Positions 26,607 to 34,894 of a stretch of 64,000 nucleotides of DNA are shown here, piece after piece (the stretch's first letter is position 1; each line of letters begins with the position of its first letter). The position numbers and the translations under genes are program-made. The notes under the pieces were generated by a model that ran no database searches, was not told the origin of the DNA, and saw only the letters and a list, made by a program, of their open reading frames with translations. Origin of the DNA: Streptomyces anulatus (GTDB lineage Bacteria; Actinomycetota; Actinomycetes; Streptomycetales; Streptomycetaceae); assembly GCF_000721175.1 (NCBI RefSeq), contig NZ_JOEZ01000009.1:107886-171885 (forward strand). Reading direction: 5' to 3'.

Positions 26607-26670
26607 GGATCCGACGCTAGGGGAGCGGGCCCGCCCGGACGTGGGCGCTCTGCCGGTGGCGGATTCGCGC

Positions 26671-27441
26671 TCAGCGTCGCAGCTTCGGGAACTTCCTCGG
26701 CGGCGCGGCCTCCTGCCCGGCCGCCTTCACCTTGGCCGCGTACTCGTCCACGTACTCCTGGCCGGAGAGTCCGAGGATCGCGTACATGATCTCGTCCGTC
26801 ACGGCCCGGATCGCGGCCTTCTGGTTCTCCATGCCCGCGTAGCGGGAGAAGTCCAGCGGTTCGCCGAAGCGGATCGCGACCCGCTTGATCCTCGGCACGA
26901 CCTGGCCGGGCGGCTGGATCTCGAACGTGCCGACCATGGCACAGGGGACCACCGGGACCTGCGCGGTGATCGCCATCACCGCGACCCCGACCTTGCCCTT
27001 GTAGAGCCGGCCGTCGTGCGAGCGGGTGCCCTCCGGGTAGATCCCCAGCAGCTCGCCCTTGCCCAGCACACCGAGCCCCTCGCGGATGGCCGCCTGCCCG
27101 GCGTCCTTGCCGGACCGGTCCACCGGGATCTGCCCCGCGCTGTGGAAGAAGGCCGCGGTCAGCCGGCCTTTGATCCCCGGGCCCGTGAAGTACTCGGCCT
27201 TCGCCAGGAAGGTGATCCGGCGCTTGATGATGGCCGGCATCAGGAAGTGGTCGGAGAAGGAGAGGTGGTTGCCGGCGACGATCGCCGCGCCGCCCTCCGG
27301 AATGTTCTCCAGGCCCTCGATACGGGGACGGAACAGCAGCCGAAGCAGGGGCCCGAGCACGACGTACTTCAGGACGTAGTAGAACACCTTGTGGGTGCAC
27401 CTCGCTCGCTGCCGGGTCGGCTCAGGGCTGTACTGGGTCAC
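26671..27441 (-). CDS. Lysophospholipid acyltransferase (PlsC family)
   Basis: A 256-residue membrane-associated acyltransferase, probably 1-acyl-glycerol-3-phosphate acyltransferase. The catalytic HX4D box is NHLSFSDHF, followed by RRITFLAKAEYF, IPVDRSGKDAG and IYPEGTRSHDGRLYKGKVG. An N-terminal hydrophobic anchor (FYYVLKYVVLGPLLRLLF) precedes it. The GTG at 27441 lies against a strong hairpin and has no ribosome-binding site. The GTG at 27387, giving a protein that starts at FYYVLKYVV, is a good alternative and fits homologues as I remember them. Confidence 0.9.
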   Translation of the reverse strand: MTQYSPEPTRQRARCTHKVFYYVLKYVVLGPLLRLLFRPRIEGLENIPEGGAAIVAGNHLSFSDHFLMPAIIKRRITFLAKAEYFTGPGIKGRLTAAFFHSAGQIPVDRSGKDAGQAAIREGLGVLGKGELLGIYPEGTRSHDGRLYKGKVGVAVMAITAQVPVVPCAMVGTFEIQPPGQVVPRIKRVAIRFGEPLDFSRYAGMENQKAAIRAVTDEIMYAILGLSGQEYVDEYAAKVKAAGQEAAPPRKFPKLRR

Positions 27442-27483
27442 GGTGGTGCCGGGGGCCTACAGCGTAGGCCCCCGGCACCACCG
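27441..27483. terminator. Very strong hairpin between the ctaG/small-protein unit and plsC
   Basis: CGGTGGTGCCGGGGGCCTAC (27441-27460) and its exact complement (27464-27483) form a perfect 20-bp stem with a three-base loop AGC. On the minus strand it ends the ctaG and 52-residue-protein transcript. It touches the annotated plsC start codon, so plsC must have its own promoter inside or after the hairpin. Confidence 0.8.
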
Positions 27484-27591
27484 TGCGACCGTAGCGAACC
27501 GGTCCACCGACTCGTACCCGTCTCCTGGCCCGTCAGACGTGGTCACCCGCCGCGGTGGTCAGCTGTCCTCGTGGTCGCTCCGCCGCGGCGG

Positions 27592-27750
27592 TCAGGTGTC
27601 CTGCGTGGCCAGCATGCCGAGGGTGCACAGGCCCAGCACCACCCAGCCGAACCAGAGCCAGCCGCTGCTACCCAGCGCCACCGTGTACGCCGTCACCGCG
27701 ACCAGTGCCCCGACGGTCGTGTATCCCATGGTCTTCGTCGATCCGGACAT
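27592..27750 (-). CDS. Small two-helix membrane protein next to cytochrome oxidase assembly gene
   Basis: A 52-residue protein: MSGSTKTMGYTTVGALVAVT, then AYTVALGSSGWLWFGWVVLGLCTLGMLATQDT. It has two hydrophobic segments (~8-26 and ~30-47) separated by GSS, and charged residues only at the ends. The ATG at 27750 has no strong ribosome-binding site. It lies 66 bp after the CtaG-type gene on the same strand and ends 109 bp before the terminator. The position suggests a role with cytochrome c oxidase, but I do not recognise the family. Confidence 0.7.
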   Translation of the reverse strand: MSGSTKTMGYTTVGALVAVTAYTVALGSSGWLWFGWVVLGLCTLGMLATQDT

Positions 27751-27816
27751 GCGCGCACGCTCCTCGTCGGCCGCGCGGCCGTTGTCCCCATGGTCACCCC
27801 GGATGCGCCCTCCGCG

Positions 27817-28767
27817 CTACCGTCCGCGCGCCTGCAAAGACGCGAGATAGGCGTTGTACGCCGCCAGCTCCTTGTCCCCGTCGCGGTCCGCCGCGCGGTC
27901 CGAGCGCCGGGCGGTGCGCTGCTCGGAGCGGTACCACTGGAAGACCAGCGCGATCAGCACCAGCACGGAGGGGATCTCGCTGAACGCCCACGCGATGCCG
28001 CCCGCCCAGTTCTGGTCGCTCAGGGCGTCGATGCCGAGCGAGGCGGGCGGGTTCTGGTACGTCTTCACCATCGGCGTCGACCCCATCATCAGGGCGATCC
28101 CGAAGAACGCGTGGAACGGCATCCCGGCGAACAGCTCCAGCATCCGCATCAGATAGCCGGGCCGGTGCGGACCCGGGTCCACGCCCATGATCGGCCAGAA
28201 GAAGACCAGGCCGACCGCGAGGAAGTGCACCATCATCCCGATGTGACCCGGCTTGGAGCCCATCAGGAAGTCGAAGATCGGCGTGAAGTACAGCGCGTAC
28301 AGGCTCGCGATGAAGAGCGGGATCGTGAACACCGGATGTGTGATGATCTTCATGTACCGGCTGTGCAGCAGCTTCAGCAGCAGTTCGCGCGGCCCGGTCC
28401 GCCCCCGGCCGGCCGGGGGCAGCGCACGCAGCGCCAGCGTCACCGGCGCGCCCAGCAGCAGCAGGATCGGCGACAGCATGCTGATCACCATGTGCTGCAC
28501 CATGTGCACGCTGAACATGACCATGCCGTAGTCGTTGAGCTTGGTGCACATCACCAGCGCGATGCTCAGCACGCCCAGGGTGAAGAACACGATCCGGTTC
28601 ACCGGCCAGCCGTCCCCGCGCCGACGCAGCCGCACCACGCCGTACCCGTACAGGGCGAGCGCCAGGACGCAGCCGGTCAGGAAGAACGGGTCGACCGACA
28701 GCTCCAGCCCACGCTCCAGCGTGAACGGCGGCAGATCCATGTTCATGCCGTGCCCGCTGTGATCCAT
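27817..28767 (-). CDS. Cytochrome c oxidase assembly protein (caa3_CtaG family)
   Basis: A 316-residue integral membrane protein with about seven transmembrane helices (FFLTGCVLALALYGYGVV, NRIVFFTLGVLSIALVM, MVISMLSPILLLLGAPVTLAL, FTIPLFIASLYALYF, IGMMVHFLAVGLVFFWPIMG, IPSVLVLIALVFQWY). Conserved His residues occur in HMVQHM, MMVHF and PFHAFFG. The family delivers copper to Cu sites of terminal oxidases. The N-terminus MDHSGHGMNM is His/Met-rich, suited to copper. I chose the ATG at 28767 for GGGAG eight bases upstream. Confidence 0.92.
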   Translation of the reverse strand: MDHSGHGMNMDLPPFTLERGLELSVDPFFLTGCVLALALYGYGVVRLRRRGDGWPVNRIVFFTLGVLSIALVMCTKLNDYGMVMFSVHMVQHMVISMLSPILLLLGAPVTLALRALPPAGRGRTGPRELLLKLLHSRYMKIITHPVFTIPLFIASLYALYFTPIFDFLMGSKPGHIGMMVHFLAVGLVFFWPIMGVDPGPHRPGYLMRMLELFAGMPFHAFFGIALMMGSTPMVKTYQNPPASLGIDALSDQNWAGGIAWAFSEIPSVLVLIALVFQWYRSEQRTARRSDRAADRDGDKELAAYNAYLASLQARGR

Positions 28768-28825
28768 CTGTTTCACTCCCGATGGGGACACGTCCCCGTT
28801 TCGTGCCGGTTGTCCGGTCCAGACT

Positions 28826-28865
28826 AGAACTGCCCCCGGCCGCGGTTGCGGCCGGGGGCAGTTCT
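28826..28865 (-). terminator. Terminator after pfkA
   Basis: A perfect 18-bp stem (28826-28843 with 28848-28865) and GGTT loop lies 14 bp after the pfkA stop. It separates pfkA from the CtaG-type gene further along the same strand. Confidence 0.85.
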
Positions 28866-28879
28866 GGACGACACGTTTC

Positions 28880-29905
28880 CTAGAGCACGCACTCCGCCTC
28901 GGCGTACCGCTCGGCCGGGACCGTCTTCAGTGTCTCGACCGCTTCCCCCAGCGGCACCATCACGATGTCGGTGCCGCGCAGTGCCGTCAGCATCCCGAAC
29001 TCGCCCCGGTGCGCCGCCTCCACCGCGTGCCAGCCGAACCGGGTCGCCAGGACGCGGTCGTACGCGGTCGGCGTGCCGCCGCGCTGGACGTGGCCGAGGA
29101 TGACCGGACGGGCCTCCTTGCCGAGCCGCTGCTCCAGCTCCCCGGAGAGCTGGGTGGCCACCCCGGCGAACCGCTCGTGGCCGTAGATGTCCTTGACGCC
29201 CTGCTCGAACTGCATGGAGCCTGCGCGCGGCTTGGCGCCCTCGGCGACCACCACGATGGCGAACTTCTTGCCCGCCGAGAAACGCTTGCCGACCAGCTCG
29301 GTCAGCTCGTCGATGTCGAAGGGACGCTCGGGCACCACGATCGCGTGGGCGCCGGCGGCCATCCCGGAGTGCAGGGCGATCCAGCCGGTGTGCCGGCCCA
29401 TGACCTCGACGATCAGCACCCGCTGGTGCGACTCGGCGGTCGTCTTCAGCCGGTCCAGCGCCTCGGTGGCGACGCCGACGGCGGTGTCGAAGCCGAAGGT
29501 GACGTCGGTGGAGGCGATGTCGTTGTCGATGGTCTTGGGGACGCCGACGATCGGGAGACCGGCCTCGGAGAGGAGGTTCGCGGCCTTGAGGGTGCCCTCG
29601 CCACCGATCGGGATGATGGCGTCCAGGCCGAGGTCCGCGACATGGCCGCGGGCGCGCTCCACACCGTCGCGCAGATGCGCGGGCTGGACGCGGGAGGAAC
29701 CGAGGATCGTGCCGCCGCGGGCCAGGATGCCGCCTACCGCGTCGAGGTCGAGCTTGCGGTAGTCGCCCTCCAGCAGGCCCTTCCAGCCGTCGTGGAAGCC
29801 GATGACCTCGTCGCCGTGGTCCACCACCGCGCGGTGCACGACGGAACGGATGACGGCGTTGAGGCCGGGGCAGTCGCCGCCGGAGGTGAGTACGCCAATG
29901 CGCAT
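28880..29905 (-). CDS. pfkA: 6-phosphofructokinase
   Basis: A 341-residue glycolytic kinase. It shows the N-terminal TSGGDCPGLNAVIR, the substrate/Mg motif PKTIDNDI, EVMGRHTGWIAL, and GGEGTLKAA at the nucleotide discrimination site; Gly after Glu there favours ATP over pyrophosphate. It belongs to the actinobacterial ATP-PFK group, of which Streptomyces have several paralogues. The ATG is at 29905, with AAAGG about ten bases upstream. The leader contains an 11-bp-stem hairpin. Confidence 0.95.
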   Translation of the reverse strand: MRIGVLTSGGDCPGLNAVIRSVVHRAVVDHGDEVIGFHDGWKGLLEGDYRKLDLDAVGGILARGGTILGSSRVQPAHLRDGVERARGHVADLGLDAIIPIGGEGTLKAANLLSEAGLPIVGVPKTIDNDIASTDVTFGFDTAVGVATEALDRLKTTAESHQRVLIVEVMGRHTGWIALHSGMAAGAHAIVVPERPFDIDELTELVGKRFSAGKKFAIVVVAEGAKPRAGSMQFEQGVKDIYGHERFAGVATQLSGELEQRLGKEARPVILGHVQRGGTPTAYDRVLATRFGWHAVEAAHRGEFGMLTALRGTDIVMVPLGEAVETLKTVPAERYAEAECVL

Positions 29906-29962
29906 GGCCCGAAAACCTTTGCAACGTGGGTCGACGACCGGACCACGTCGTCCGGTTGGATC

Positions 29963-29992
29963 CCCGCCACCCTACCGGCGCAGGGTGGCGGG
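29963..29992 (-). promoter_or_regulatory. Hairpin in the pfkA upstream region
   Basis: CCCGCCACCCT (29963-29973) and AGGGTGGCGGG (29982-29992) form a perfect 11-bp stem 58 bp before the pfkA start. It could terminate the upstream murT-gatD transcript or regulate pfkA. Confidence 0.5.
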
Positions 29993-30022
29993 ACCGAACC
30001 GGCCGTCCGCCTGCTGGACTCC

Positions 30023-30087
30023 GCTCAACCGAGCGGAAAACGCCTCAGGCGGACGCTGCTCAAGCGAGCGGAAAACGCCTCAGGCGG
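30023..30087. repeat. Tandem duplication spanning the gatD stop
   Basis: A 30-bp unit (30023-30052) is repeated at 30058-30087 with one mismatch, a 35-bp period. The second copy includes the gatD stop codon (30080-30082). Each copy contains a small GAGCGG hairpin. Confidence 0.8.
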
Positions 30088-30808
30088 GCTGTGTCGCCGA
30101 GGCGATCCGCTCGGAGCGCAGCGCGTCGTACCAGCGGTCGTCGGTGGGCGGCAGCGCGTTCACGTCGAGGGCCAGCTTGAGCAGCAGATCGGCGATCTGA
30201 GGATTGCGGGCCATCACCGGACCGTGCATGTACGTCCCGAAGACCGTGTCGTTGTACGCGCCCTCCGTGCCGTCCCCGGTGCCGTTGCCCCGGCCGAACT
30301 GCACCCGCGCGAACGGCCGTGCCGTCGGGCCGAGATGGGTGACGCCCTGGTGGTTCTCGAACCCGGTCAGCTGCGGCAGCGCGAGCTGCGGGTCGATGTC
30401 CGCCAGTACGTCGCCGACGCACCGCGCTCCCTCGCCCCGGGTGGAGACCACGTCGAGCAGACCGAGACCCTGCTCGCGCTCGCCCAGGTCGTTGACGAAC
30501 TCGTGCCCGAGGATCTGGTAGCCCGCGCAGACCGAGAAGATGATCGCGCCGTTGGACGCGGCCCGGCTCAGCCCGCCGTCGCGGCGCAGCCGCTCGGCCG
30601 CGAGGCGCTGCGGCCGGTCCTCACCGCCGCCGATCAGATAGATGTCGCCGGACGTCGGCACAGGCTGGTCGCTGCGCACGTCGACGCGCTGCACGTCCAG
30701 ACCGCGCTGCCGGGCCCGCCGCTCCACGACCAGGGCGTTGCCCTGGTCGCCGTAGGTGCTGAGCAGGTCGGGGTAGACCCAGACCAGACGCAGACCGTTG
30801 TTGCTCAT
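30080..30808 (-). CDS. gatD: Lipid II isoglutaminyl synthase, glutaminase subunit
   Basis: A 242-residue class I glutamine amidotransferase of the CobB/CobQ-like type. The nucleophile is Cys94 in IIFSVCAGYQILG; GFENHQG and the His in GTYMHGPVMARNPQIAD complete the site. With MurT it amidates the D-Glu of the lipid II stem peptide to D-isoglutamine. The ATG at 30808 has GAGAGGAC upstream and lies 34 bp after the murT stop, so both form one operon. Confidence 0.95.
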   Translation of the reverse strand: MSNNGLRLVWVYPDLLSTYGDQGNALVVERRARQRGLDVQRVDVRSDQPVPTSGDIYLIGGGEDRPQRLAAERLRRDGGLSRAASNGAIIFSVCAGYQILGHEFVNDLGEREQGLGLLDVVSTRGEGARCVGDVLADIDPQLALPQLTGFENHQGVTHLGPTARPFARVQFGRGNGTGDGTEGAYNDTVFGTYMHGPVMARNPQIADLLLKLALDVNALPPTDDRWYDALRSERIASATQPA

Positions 30809-30842
30809 GCTTCGTCCTCTCCGGAGGTGGCCGGGGCCGGGG

Positions 30843-32081
30843 TCAGTTGCCGACACGACGGCGCAGATCCTGGAAGGCGGTGTAGTTGGCGATGACCTCG
30901 ATGCGGCCGGGCGGGGCGTACTGCACGGCCTCGTCGAGCGTCTCGCAGACCCGGAAGTCGAGACCGGCAACTTCGAGGCGGACCGCGAGGTCCAGCTTCC
31001 GGTCGCCGAGCACGAAGATCGGGTGGCCCGCCAGCTGGGTGTAGTCGACGTCCCACAGCCAGGAGGTGTCCGTGCCGTCCGCACCGCGGGCGTTCACCGA
31101 GAGGATCACCGGCGTCGGCGGCGGGTCGATCAGCGAGAACGTCTCCAGCCAGCCGGCCGGGTTCTTCGCCAGCAGCAGGCGCAGCTCACGGTTGTGGAAG
31201 GTGACGACGTCGTAGCGTCCGGCCACCGCCTGCACCTGGTACATCCGCTCCAGGGCGACCTGCGGCGGCACCCCGAAGACGGCGGCCACGGCCGCCGAGC
31301 TGGTGGCGTTCGCCTTGTTCGCGCGGCCCGGCAGCTGGAGGTGGATCGGCCAGGCCGATCCGTGCGGGTCCAGGACGTAGTCGCCGTTCAGCGCCCAGCT
31401 CGGGGCGGGGCGGCGGAAGCCGCACTGCCCGCAGAACCAGTCGTCGCCCGGACGCTGCATCACACCGCCGCAGGACGGGCAGGACCAGGCGTCGTCCTTC
31501 CACGCCTGACCGGCCGCCACCCACACCACGTTGGCCGAGGAGGAGGCCGCCCAGACGACCAGCGGGTCGTCGGCGTTGGCGATGATCACGGCCTTCGAGC
31601 CGGAGAGGCCCTCGCGCCAGTGCTCGGCCATCATCCGGGTCTCCGCAGCGCGGTCCAGCTGGTCGCGGGAGAGGTTGAGCAGCGCGATGGCCTTGGGCGT
31701 GGTGTCCCGGGCCACCCCCGCCAGATACTTCTCGTCGACCTCGATCACGCCGAACTTCGCGTCCGAGCCGCCGGCCAGCGCCGAGGTGATGCCCGCGGGC
31801 ATGTTCGCGCCGAGGGCGTTCGACACGACGGGCCCGGCGGCCCGCAGTGCCTCGGCGATCAACCGTGTGGTGGTCGTCTTGCCGTTCGTCGCCGACACGA
31901 GGATCACGTCCAGGTGCTGCGCCAGCCGCCCCAGCAGGTCGGGGTCGAGCTTGAGCGCCACCCGGCCGCCGATCACCGATCCGCTGCCCCGCCCCGCGGC
32001 GCGTGACACCGCCGCCGCGGCCTTGCCCGCCGTCACGGCCAGTTTGGCCCGCGGCGACAACGGCTCCGTGTTGCCTGCCAT
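30843..32081 (-). CDS. murT: Lipid II isoglutaminyl synthase, MurT ligase subunit
   Basis: A 412-residue Mur-ligase-like protein. It has the P-loop SATNGKTTTTRLI, then VIEVDEKYLAGV, LNLSRDQLDR and the C-terminal DUF1727 region. A Cys4 zinc ribbon (CPSCGGVM and FCGQCGF) lies inside the central domain, as is typical of MurT. It activates the glutamate with ATP, while GatD supplies ammonia. The ATG at 32081 has AAGGAGG upstream; a longer start at 32102 would include that site. The promoter is shared divergently with def. Confidence 0.95.
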   Translation of the reverse strand: MAGNTEPLSPRAKLAVTAGKAAAAVSRAAGRGSGSVIGGRVALKLDPDLLGRLAQHLDVILVSATNGKTTTTRLIAEALRAAGPVVSNALGANMPAGITSALAGGSDAKFGVIEVDEKYLAGVARDTTPKAIALLNLSRDQLDRAAETRMMAEHWREGLSGSKAVIIANADDPLVVWAASSSANVVWVAAGQAWKDDAWSCPSCGGVMQRPGDDWFCGQCGFRRPAPSWALNGDYVLDPHGSAWPIHLQLPGRANKANATSSAAVAAVFGVPPQVALERMYQVQAVAGRYDVVTFHNRELRLLLAKNPAGWLETFSLIDPPPTPVILSVNARGADGTDTSWLWDVDYTQLAGHPIFVLGDRKLDLAVRLEVAGLDFRVCETLDEAVQYAPPGRIEVIANYTAFQDLRRRVGN

Positions 32082-32195
32082 CGTCCTAGATCCTCCTTGC
32101 ATCGGTCCGCGCCCAGCCTATCGATGTCCGGCGTGGCGACCGCACCGCGGCACCACGGGAACTCCCCGACCCCGGCGGAACGTACGCTTGCCGCC

Positions 32196-32741
32196 ATGCG
32201 AAACCGCCCGATCCCCGGCAGTTCCGGACTCGTCCGTGAGATGAGTCTGCTCGGCGACCCGTTGCTCCACCGTGCCTGCGAGGACGTCACGGACTTCGGC
32301 CCGTCGCTCGCGAGGCTGGTCGAGGACATGTTCGCCACGATGTACGCCGCACAGGGTGTCGGGCTCGCCGCCAACCAGATCGGTGTCCCGCTCAAGGTGT
32401 TCGTCTACGACTGCCCGGACGACGACGATGTCCGCCATCTGGGACACGTGGTCAATCCTGAACTGGTCGAGGCGGACGGACTCACCGTACGCGGACCGGA
32501 GGGCTGCCTGTCACTTCCCGGTCTGGAAGCGGGCACGGAACGCTTCGACCACGCGGTCGTCGAGGGCCTGACGATGACCGGCGAGCCGGTCCGGATCGCC
32601 GGGACGGGGTGGTTCGCCCGGTGCCTCCAGCACGAGTGCGACCACCTGGAGGGCATGGTCTACACCGACCGGCTGACCGGGCTGCGGCGCACCCGGGCAC
32701 TGCGCGCGGCGCGCCGCGCACCCTGGGCCCGCAAGGGCTGA
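32196..32741 (+). CDS. def: Peptide deformylase
   Basis: A 181-residue metalloenzyme removing the formyl group from nascent proteins. All three motifs are intact: GVGLAANQIGV, EGCLSLPG (Cys ligand) and QHECDHLEGMVY (two His ligands and the catalytic Glu). The C-terminal tail is basic. It is one of several deformylases expected in Streptomyces. The ATG at 32196 aligns with the family; frames further upstream lack support. Confidence 0.95.
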   Translation: MRNRPIPGSSGLVREMSLLGDPLLHRACEDVTDFGPSLARLVEDMFATMYAAQGVGLAANQIGVPLKVFVYDCPDDDDVRHLGHVVNPELVEADGLTVRGPEGCLSLPGLEAGTERFDHAVVEGLTMTGEPVRIAGTGWFARCLQHECDHLEGMVYTDRLTGLRRTRALRAARRAPWARKG

Positions 32742-32780
32742 GCCCGTCGCGCCCCGGCTTTCAGAGCCTTGGGCCGGCTC

Positions 32781-32834
32781 CCGGAGCGGTCAGAAGCCCG
32801 GGCCCGGCATCCGGAGCGGTCAGAAGCCCGGGCC
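32781..32834. repeat. 24-bp direct repeat spanning the TetR stop
   Basis: CCGGAGCGGTCAGAAGCCCG plus GGCC occurs identically at 32781-32804 and 32811-32834, a 30-bp period. The second copy contains the stop codon and last codons of the TetR gene on the minus strand, so the 3' end of that gene has been duplicated. Confidence 0.85.
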
Positions 32835-33482
32835 GCCCTGGAGGTCGCCGGCCTCCGCGAGCCTGCCCCACAGCAGATCGGCGAGGCCGCTCACCAGCCG
32901 CTCGCGGGAGCAGGGCCGGTCGGCGAGCCACCAGTCGCCCGCCGCGTGCATCATGCCGACGATCCCGTGGCCCCAGATGCGCGCCATCTGCTCGCTGTCC
33001 GGGCCGAGGTCCACGCGCTCGACGATCACCTGGCCCAGCTCCTCGCCGAGGCGGCGCAGCAGCGGGGCGGAGTGCCGGCCGACGTCGAAGCCCTGCTCGG
33101 GGGAGGGGGCGGTGTCGGCTCCGGCGGCGTCGGAGGGGTGCATCAGGAAGCGGTAGACCTGGGGGCGGGCCTCGATCGCGGCGAGATAGGTGTCGAGCGT
33201 GGACTCCACCCGCTCACGCCGGTCGGCGGGCGCGTCCAGGGCGGCCCGCAGGGCGCTGAGCAGCGCGTCGGTGTGGCGCTTGGCGAGGGCGCGGTAGAGG
33301 CCGCCCTTGTCCCCGAAGTGGCGGTAGAGGATGGGCTTGGTGATCCCGGCCTCGGCGGCGATGGCGTTCATCGAGGCCTGCGGTCCGTCCCTGAGCACCA
33401 CTCGGTCCGCCGCTTCCAGCAACTCGCGGCGACGGCGCTCGGCCGCGGTCCGCTGTCGTTCGGCGCTTCGTGCGGTCTCCAT
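32820..33482 (-). CDS. TetR-family regulator, probably of fatty acid degradation
   Basis: A 220-residue repressor. The HTH is RELLEAADRVVLRDGPQASMNAIAAEAGITKPILYRHFGDKGGLYRAL (residues ~19-65), followed by a mainly helical ligand domain. The ATG at 33482 has GGGAGA six bases upstream. It is divergent from an acyl-CoA dehydrogenase gene with a palindrome between them, so control of that gene by acyl-CoA is a reasonable inference. Confidence 0.92.
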   Translation of the reverse strand: METARSAERQRTAAERRRRELLEAADRVVLRDGPQASMNAIAAEAGITKPILYRHFGDKGGLYRALAKRHTDALLSALRAALDAPADRRERVESTLDTYLAAIEARPQVYRFLMHPSDAAGADTAPSPEQGFDVGRHSAPLLRRLGEELGQVIVERVDLGPDSEQMARIWGHGIVGMMHAAGDWWLADRPCSRERLVSGLADLLWGRLAEAGDLQGGPGF

Positions 33483-33618
33483 GTCGTCTCTCCCACCCCT
33501 GGCTACGCGATGCCGTCGCATCGCTTCTGCACGCCCGCGCAACGTAACACTCCCCAGGGAGGACGCTTGATCGGCTCCGGAGCGGTTGACAGTGGCTACT
33601 TGTCAGTAACAGACTGGG

Positions 33619-33633
33619 GTTACCGCAAGTAAC
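33619..33633. promoter_or_regulatory. Candidate operator of the TetR/acyl-CoA dehydrogenase pair
   Basis: GTTAC-CGCAA-GTAAC is a perfect palindrome in the divergent region; a further GTAAC lies at 33606-33610 and TTGACA, a possible -35, at 33586. The size and position suit a TetR operator. Confidence 0.5.
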
Positions 33634-33667
33634 GTACGCTTTTCCGCCGCAGTGCCTGGAGGGGAAC

Positions 33668-34894
33668 ATGGCCGAGTTCACGCTCGATCTCAACGACGAC
33701 CAGAAGCAGGTCAGGGAGTGGCTCCACGGCTTCGCGGCGGATGTCATCCGCCCCGCCGCCGCCGAGTGGGACGAGCGTGAGGAAACGCCCTGGCCCGTCA
33801 TCCAGGAAGCGGCCAAGGTCGGCATCTACTCGCTCGACTTCTACGCCCAGCAGTTCTTCGACCCTACGGGGCTCGGCATCCCCATGGCCATGGAAGAGCT
33901 CTTCTGGGGCGACGCGGGCATCGGCCTGTCGATCGTCGGTACGGGTCTGGCGGCCGTCGGCGTCCTCGCCAACGGCACCGAGGAGCAGATCGGCACCTGG
34001 ATCCCGCAGATGTACGGCGACGCCGACGACGTGAAGGTCGCCGCCTTCTGCTCCTCCGAGCCCGACGCCGGATCCGACGTCGCCTCGATGCGCACCCGTG
34101 CCGTCTACGACGAGGCCAAGGACGAGTGGGTCCTCAACGGCACCAAGACCTGGGCGACCAACGGCGGCATAGCCAACGTCCACGTGGTCGTCGCCGTCGT
34201 CGACCCCGACATCGGCTCCAAGGGCCACGCATCCTTCATCGTGCCGCCGAACACGCCCGGCCTCTCCCAGGGCCAGAAGTTCAAGAAGCACGGCATCCGC
34301 GCCTCCCACACCGCCGAGGTGGTCCTGGAGGACGTCCGCGTCCCCGGACACTGCCTGCTCGGCGGAAAGGAGAAGCTCGACGAGCGCCTCGCCCGCGCCC
34401 GCGAGCGCGCCAAGTCCGGCGGTGAGCGGGTCAAGAACGCGGCGATGGCCACCTTCGAGGCATCCCGCCCGGCCGTCGGCGCGATGGCCGTGGGCACCGC
34501 CCGCGCCGCCTACGAGGTCGCCCTCGACTACGCGAAGACGCGCAGCCAGTTCGGCCGCCCGATCATCGACAACCAGGGCATCGCCTTCCAGCTCGCCGAC
34601 ATGCGCACCCGGATCGACGCGGCCCGGCTGCTGGTCTGGCGCGCCTCCTGGATGGCCACCACCGGCAAGCCGTTCACCTCGGCCGAGGGGTCCATGTCGA
34701 AGCTGTACGCGAGTGAGACAGCCCGGGACGTCACCGCACAGGCCATCCAGATCCTCGGCGGCAACGGCTTCACCCGCGAGTACCCGGTCGAGCGCATGCA
34801 CCGCGACGCGGCCATCTACACCATCTTCGAGGGCACCAGCGAGATCCAGCGCCTGGTGATCGCCCGCACGCTCTCGGGCATGCCGATCCGCTAG
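33668..34894 (+). CDS. Acyl-CoA dehydrogenase
   Basis: A 408-residue FAD enzyme catalysing the first step of beta-oxidation. It has AAFCSSEPDAGSDVASMRTRA (FAD/substrate loop), NGTKTWATNGGIA, YAKTRSQFGRPIIDNQGIAFQLADM and the C-terminal GGNGFTREYPVERMHRDAAIYTIFEGTSEIQRLVIAR containing the catalytic Glu. The ATG at 33668 has GGAGGGG upstream. Its TAG stop forms the end of a dispersed repeat copy. Confidence 0.96.
   Translation: MAEFTLDLNDDQKQVREWLHGFAADVIRPAAAEWDEREETPWPVIQEAAKVGIYSLDFYAQQFFDPTGLGIPMAMEELFWGDAGIGLSIVGTGLAAVGVLANGTEEQIGTWIPQMYGDADDVKVAAFCSSEPDAGSDVASMRTRAVYDEAKDEWVLNGTKTWATNGGIANVHVVVAVVDPDIGSKGHASFIVPPNTPGLSQGQKFKKHGIRASHTAEVVLEDVRVPGHCLLGGKEKLDERLARARERAKSGGERVKNAAMATFEASRPAVGAMAVGTARAAYEVALDYAKTRSQFGRPIIDNQGIAFQLADMRTRIDAARLLVWRASWMATTGKPFTSAEGSMSKLYASETARDVTAQAIQILGGNGFTREYPVERMHRDAAIYTIFEGTSEIQRLVIARTLSGMPIR

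Noticed and set aside
26266..28827. An 853-residue plus-strand frame rich in His, Gln and Arg
   Set aside because: It is the antisense of the epimerase, PlsC and CtaG-type genes; the composition reflects GC bias, not a real protein.
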